16,913 bases of DNA from Oscillospiraceae bacterium (GTDB lineage Bacteria > Bacillota > Clostridia > Oscillospirales > Ruminococcaceae). The stretch is taken from contig CAADWC010000205.1 in NCBI GenBank assembly GCA_900752625.1, positions 1 through 16,913 of the forward strand, read 5' to 3'. Of this stretch, positions 14,639 through 16,913 are shown one piece after another. The position numbers and the translations under genes were made by a program. Position 1 is the stretch's first letter. Each line of letters begins with the position of its first letter. The notes below the pieces were generated by a model. That model had not been told where the DNA came from, did not search any database, and was given only the letters and a program-made list of their open reading frames with translations.

Positions 14639-15535
14639 TCAGTCATAGAAGAAATGTTCAAGGATAAGCAATATATTTTCTTTGATTTTTTGAGGGTCGT
14701 TGATGTTTTGAAAAAATTCAGAAAGTTCTTCAAGCTTAAAGACTATCTTAACTTTTTCCTTTTTAGCAGCAGTATTCTGCTCAGAAGATTTTGCTTTTAA
14801 GTTTTCGGCTTTTTTCTTTTCAATTTTTGTCGGTTCAAAGATTGAAAAAAGAAAGTCCTCCGACAAGTTCTCATTCTGACTTTCAATTTTTAAGATTTCT
14901 GAAATTTTAGGAGTAATTTTATATTTGTGATTATCCAGAAAGTCAATAAGAATTTGCTGATTATATTCTGAAAGATATGAAAGATTTACGCCGGCTACAA
15001 ATGTTATTGTGCCGGCGTCAACTTTGTCAAGCAGCTGCTTATTAAGATATGTAAGTCGTATGTATCTCTGAATTTGCCGCCTGTCCTGGGACTCTTTCAC
15101 TGCTATGCTTTTTACACTTGAACACTCTTTCTGAATTTTATATGCGTAAGCACGTTCAGACGGAAGCAGTTCATCTCGCTGGATCAGGTTTGAGTTAACC
15201 ATGATAAGCTGTGCGGTGCGCTCGTCACAGTCTTTGATTATGCAAGGCATTGTCTTTAAACCGGCAAGCTTGCCGGCGTTTGTTCGATTGTGCCCGGCTA
15301 AAATCTGATATTTTCCATTAAAGGGACGCACGATCACAGGTGATAAGATTCCGTTTTCTTCAATATCAGCGGCAAGCTCAGTAAGCTTCTCTTTATTGTA
15401 AAGCTTGAACGGCTGATTTTCAAACGGAACAAGCAAGTCAATAGGAAGCTGTTTTATGTTCTCGTTTTCAAAAAGCGATCCGAAGCTCGAAAAACTTGCA
15501 CGAGGCTTATTTTCATTTGAAAAATCTATTTTCAT
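14639..15535 (-). CDS. parB: ParB-family partition protein
   Basis: A 298-aa ParB protein partnered with the adjoining ParA. The ParB N-terminal domain spans about residues 30-120: LTELAADIEENGILSPVIVR, YQILAGHNRTNAGKL (GHNR at 81-84) and AQLIMVNSNLIQR. A helix-turn-helix lies around 140-165. The C-terminal region is Lys-rich then helical, a likely dimerisation end. It should load on a centromere-like site and be moved by ParA. GGAGGTGG lies upstream of the ATG at 15535. The gap to parA is 19 bases, and a copy of the 19-bp palindrome overlaps the parA end just ahead, a typical place for a parS-like site. Partition role is well supported; the binding site is inferred. Confidence 0.88.
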   Translation of the reverse strand: MKIDFSNENKPRASFSSFGSLFENENIKQLPIDLLVPFENQPFKLYNKEKLTELAADIEENGILSPVIVRPFNGKYQILAGHNRTNAGKLAGLKTMPCIIKDCDERTAQLIMVNSNLIQRDELLPSERAYAYKIQKECSSVKSIAVKESQDRRQIQRYIRLTYLNKQLLDKVDAGTITFVAGVNLSYLSEYNQQILIDFLDNHKYKITPKISEILKIESQNENLSEDFLFSIFEPTKIEKKKAENLKAKSSEQNTAAKKEKVKIVFKLEELSEFFQNINDPQKIKENILLILEHFFYD

Positions 15536-15554
15536 GAGTTACCACCTCCGGGCA

Positions 15555-16340
15555 TCAGGTGCGACATGATGTCACACTCATAACTTCGCGTGCAAGAGAT
15601 CTATACTCGTCGCCTAATTTGTTTTTTGAAAGCACAAGTGCTTTTTCTGTATAAGTGCTATATGTAGCTGAAACGGATTTGCTTATATGTGTTGAAAACA
15701 GCTTGCTGTCAAATTGATGTGCAAGCTGTTTAATAACGGCTTTTGACATATTTGTGTTATCAGTCATGGTAACAACTACTCCTGCAAGCTCCAGCTGAGG
15801 ATTAATTGTGTGCTGTATCTGCTGAGTAACATCAAGTAAAAGATTTATTCCGTCTAAAGCAAACTTCTGAGCTTGCACCGGAACTATCAGACTGTCGGCT
15901 GCAGCTAAAGCATTCATCAGCAAAATGCCTAGCGACGGAAGACAATCGATGAGGATATAGTCGTATTCAAGCGTTTCTTTTTTCAATATTCTTTTCAAAA
16001 CAGTTTCTCGGCTTAACGCTTGCGCTAAAAAAAGCTCGGCTGAAGACAAGTTTATATCCGCCGGGATGTAATCAACGCCGTTATTTTTGCTTGTACAAAT
16101 TGAATCTTCAATATTGAAGATAGAATTACGGACTACGCTCATCATAAGATCAGTTATTGTTGTTTGTTTCGGCGAATATTCGTAGCCTAAATAGCTGCTG
16201 AGATTTGCTTGCGGATCTAAATCTATAAGCAAAACTTTGTAGCCGTTCACACTTAATGCAGCTCCGAGGTTTACCGCTGTAGTTGTCTTTCCTACGCCGC
16301 CTTTCTGATTTGCGATAGCAATGATTTTTGTGTTCTTCAT
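15555..16340 (-). CDS. parA: ParA-family partition ATPase
   Basis: A 261-aa ParA/Soj-type ATPase. Deviant Walker A KGGVGKTT is at 13-20, then [16 protein letters not shown] (Walker A', about 38-55), Walker [12 protein letters not shown] (about 125-137) and a later IVPVQ segment. No N-terminal DNA-binding extension is present, as in Soj-like short ParA proteins. The ATG at 16340 is chosen because AAAGGA is nine bases upstream and it opens straight into the fold; a TTG at 16358 adds six residues without a site. The last codons are written through a palindrome copy (15559-15577), so VTSCRT at the C-terminus is palindrome-encoded. A terminator-like hairpin lies in its leader. Partition genes imply that the element spends time as a circle that must be inherited. 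Confidence 0.92.
   Translation of the reverse strand: MKNTKIIAIANQKGGVGKTTTAVNLGAALSVNGYKVLLIDLDPQANLSSYLGYEYSPKQTTITDLMMSVVRNSIFNIEDSICTSKNNGVDYIPADINLSSAELFLAQALSRETVLKRILKKETLEYDYILIDCLPSLGILLMNALAAADSLIVPVQAQKFALDGINLLLDVTQQIQHTINPQLELAGVVVTMTDNTNMSKAVIKQLAHQFDSKLFSTHISKSVSATYSTYTEKALVLSKNKLGDEYRSLAREVMSVTSCRT
15559..15577. repeat. 19-bp palindrome, copy 4 of 4, inside the parA end
   Basis: GTGCGACATGATGTCACAC: one mismatch from perfect symmetry. It lies within the last codons of parA and about 24 bases upstream of the parB start. Being inside coding sequence yet conserved suggests the DNA site itself is under selection. Confidence 0.82.
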
Positions 16341-16386
16341 AAAATCAAGTCCTTTCAATTACTTTGTGTTCTTCAGATTAGGCATA

Positions 16387-16422
16387 GAAAAAGCAGCAGG
16401 GAAGAACACTTAACCTGCTGCT
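16387..16422 (-). terminator. Terminator-like hairpin in the parA leader (possible attenuator)
   Basis: On the minus strand AGCAGCAGG pairs perfectly with CCTGCTGCT (plus-strand 16392-16400 and 16414-16422) over a 13-base loop and is followed by TTTTTC. It sits about 50 bases before the parA start, so it either ends an upstream transcript or acts as an attenuator of parA. A small CAAGG/CCTTG hairpin (16424-16438) lies just before it. Confidence 0.65.
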
Positions 16423-16438
16423 CAAGGAGCTACCTTGT

Positions 16439-16573
16439 CTATGCTGATGATAATATATCATCAAGCATACCGGCAATCTGATTGCCGGCACAGTTCATGA
16501 TATATCAAATTTCGTATTCAGCACAAAGCTTTACGTAAGATAAATATCTAAACATATACGTGGTACAGCTCAT
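16439..16573 (-). other. Leader region: two palindromes and a broken short ORF
   Basis: Two perfect palindromes with 8-bp arms and 3-base centres lie side by side: TGATGATAATATATCATCA (16445-16463) and CCGGCAATCTGATTGCCGG (16470-16488). The same stretch, minus strand, holds an open frame of 45 codons from ATG at 16573 to TAG at 16439, with one in-frame TGA after 22 codons; its parts read MFRYLSYVKLCAEYEI and MNCAGNQIAGMLDDILSSA. No good ribosome binding site precedes either part. It may be a decayed gene or structured leader RNA upstream of the hairpin at 16387-16422. Confidence 0.35.
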
Positions 16574-16707
16574 TCCAACATTTTATTTTTTATTAATACT
16601 TATACTTTACCTCCAATTTAATACATCATATTATCCAATCATTCCTATATTTTTTACATTATATGAATTGAACTATTAATTTTACCTTTCAATTTCAAAG
16701 ATTTAGT
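16574..16707. other. AT-rich gap without a recognised gene, next to attR
   Basis: I see no convincing gene here. The sequence is very AT-rich, with isolated -10-like boxes on the minus strand (TATAAT at 16658-16663, GATAAT at 16630-16635) but no matching -35 boxes. A GGAGGTAAAG ribosome-binding-like stretch on the minus strand (near 16603-16612) has no start codon at the right distance. This may be the element's end, holding integrase-binding sites. Confidence 0.4.
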
Positions 16708-16752
16708 TTGGGGTGGTAGAGGCCGTGGGTTCAAGTCCCGTCACTCCGACCA
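16708..16752 (+). pseudogene. 3' half of tRNA-Pro(GGG): element attachment site (attR)
   Basis: The 45 bases match tRNA positions 32-76 with no gaps: anticodon loop TTGGGGT (anticodon GGG), anticodon-stem strand GGTAG, variable loop AGGCC, T-arm GTGGG-TTCAAGT-CCCGT, acceptor strand CACTCCG, A, and CCA. The 5' half is absent: the bases before it are AT-rich and cannot form the D-arm or acceptor partner. Integrases of this kind often recombine in the anticodon loop, leaving exactly this piece at one end and a whole tRNA at the other. An intact tRNA-Pro(GGG) is therefore predicted at the left end of the element, beyond the window. Confidence 0.85.
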
Positions 16753-16838
16753 TTGAGGGGCTGATACAAGTCAAGATACTCCTGCGTTCAGAAAGAATGC
16801 AGGAGCCGGTATTGGCTTTCAAGGTAACAAAAAATAAT
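16753..16838. other. Host spacer between attR and tRNA-Arg
   Basis: No gene is seen. A hairpin with CTCCTGC (16779-16785) and GCAGGAG (16799-16805) arms lies here but lacks a T-run, so it is not a typical terminator. It may be a processing signal in a tRNA transcript. Confidence 0.5.
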
Positions 16839-16913
16839 GCCCCTATAGTTAAATGGATATAACAAGCCCCTCCTAAGGGCTAGTTGTAGGTTCGATTCCT
16901 ACTAGGGGTGCCA
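16839..16913 (+). tRNA. tRNA-Arg (anticodon CCT)
   Basis: A complete 75-base tRNA with encoded CCA. Acceptor GCCCCTA pairs with TAGGGGT (one G-T pair); anticodon stem AGCCC/GGGCT encloses loop CTCCTAA, giving anticodon CCT for AGG codons; the T-arm is GTAGG-TTCGATT-CCTAC. It ends exactly at the window edge. It follows the truncated tRNA-Pro in the same orientation, so the two were probably neighbours in a host tRNA cluster before the element inserted. Confidence 0.95.

Noticed and set aside
1579..15577. The 19-bp palindromes as rho-independent terminators
   Set aside because: None is followed by a T-run, and copy 2 lies next to a separate proper terminator.
1..16913. CRISPR array, insertion sequence or resistance cargo
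   Set aside because: No regularly spaced direct repeats, transposase, integrase or known resistance gene is visible in the window.

Overview
The window looks like the right-hand part of an integrative and conjugative element (ICE) in a low-GC Firmicute of the Clostridia, probably Ruminococcus or a relative. The organism is inferred from strong AGGAGG-type ribosome binding sites, the AT-rich DNA, and a gene set resembling the Tn1549 group of conjugative elements. Every well-supported protein gene is on the minus strand. Read in the direction of transcription, the window runs from position 16340 down to 45.

Right end (16340-16913): a complete tRNA-Arg(CCT) closes the window. About 86 bases before it lies the exact 3' half of a tRNA-Pro(GGG), from the anticodon loop to CCA, with no 5' half. 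This is the expected scar (attR) of integration into a tRNA gene, so the element lies to its left and the tRNA-Arg is host DNA. Between attR and parA is a gene-poor stretch with a terminator-like hairpin and several palindromes.

Maintenance and leading region (7607-16340): parA and parB, a RelB/ParE-type toxin-antitoxin pair with a clear promoter and 11-bp-phased operator repeats, a large unknown protein with an HELAH motif, a second ParB-like protein, a small acidic protein, an ArdC-like antirestriction/metallopeptidase protein, a separate unit holding a small acidic protein and a PemK/MazF-like protein split by a terminator, and a Toprim primase-like protein. Around 7430-7585 lies a cluster of inverted repeats with a MOBP-like nic sequence, the likely oriT.

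Transfer region (45-7383): ribbon-helix-helix accessory protein, MobP-type relaxase, VirD4 coupling protein, a secreted VirB2-like pilin candidate, a SpoVG-domain protein, a VirB6/TrbL-like membrane protein, a small two-helix membrane protein, a PrgI-like (VirB3-like) protein, an ankyrin-repeat protein and a small hypothetical protein. The VirB4 ATPase, cell-wall hydrolase and integrase are not in the window and are expected to the left.

The most notable feature not explained by the genes is a 19-bp palindrome, GTGCGACATNATGTCGCAC, present four times and always just upstream of minus-strand genes (near 1588, 13877, 14612 and 15568). It could be a partition centromere (parS-like) for one of the two ParB proteins, an operator, or a single-stranded-DNA promoter used during transfer. 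If the nic call is right, the maintenance genes enter the recipient first, and the transferred strand is the template for their mRNAs.
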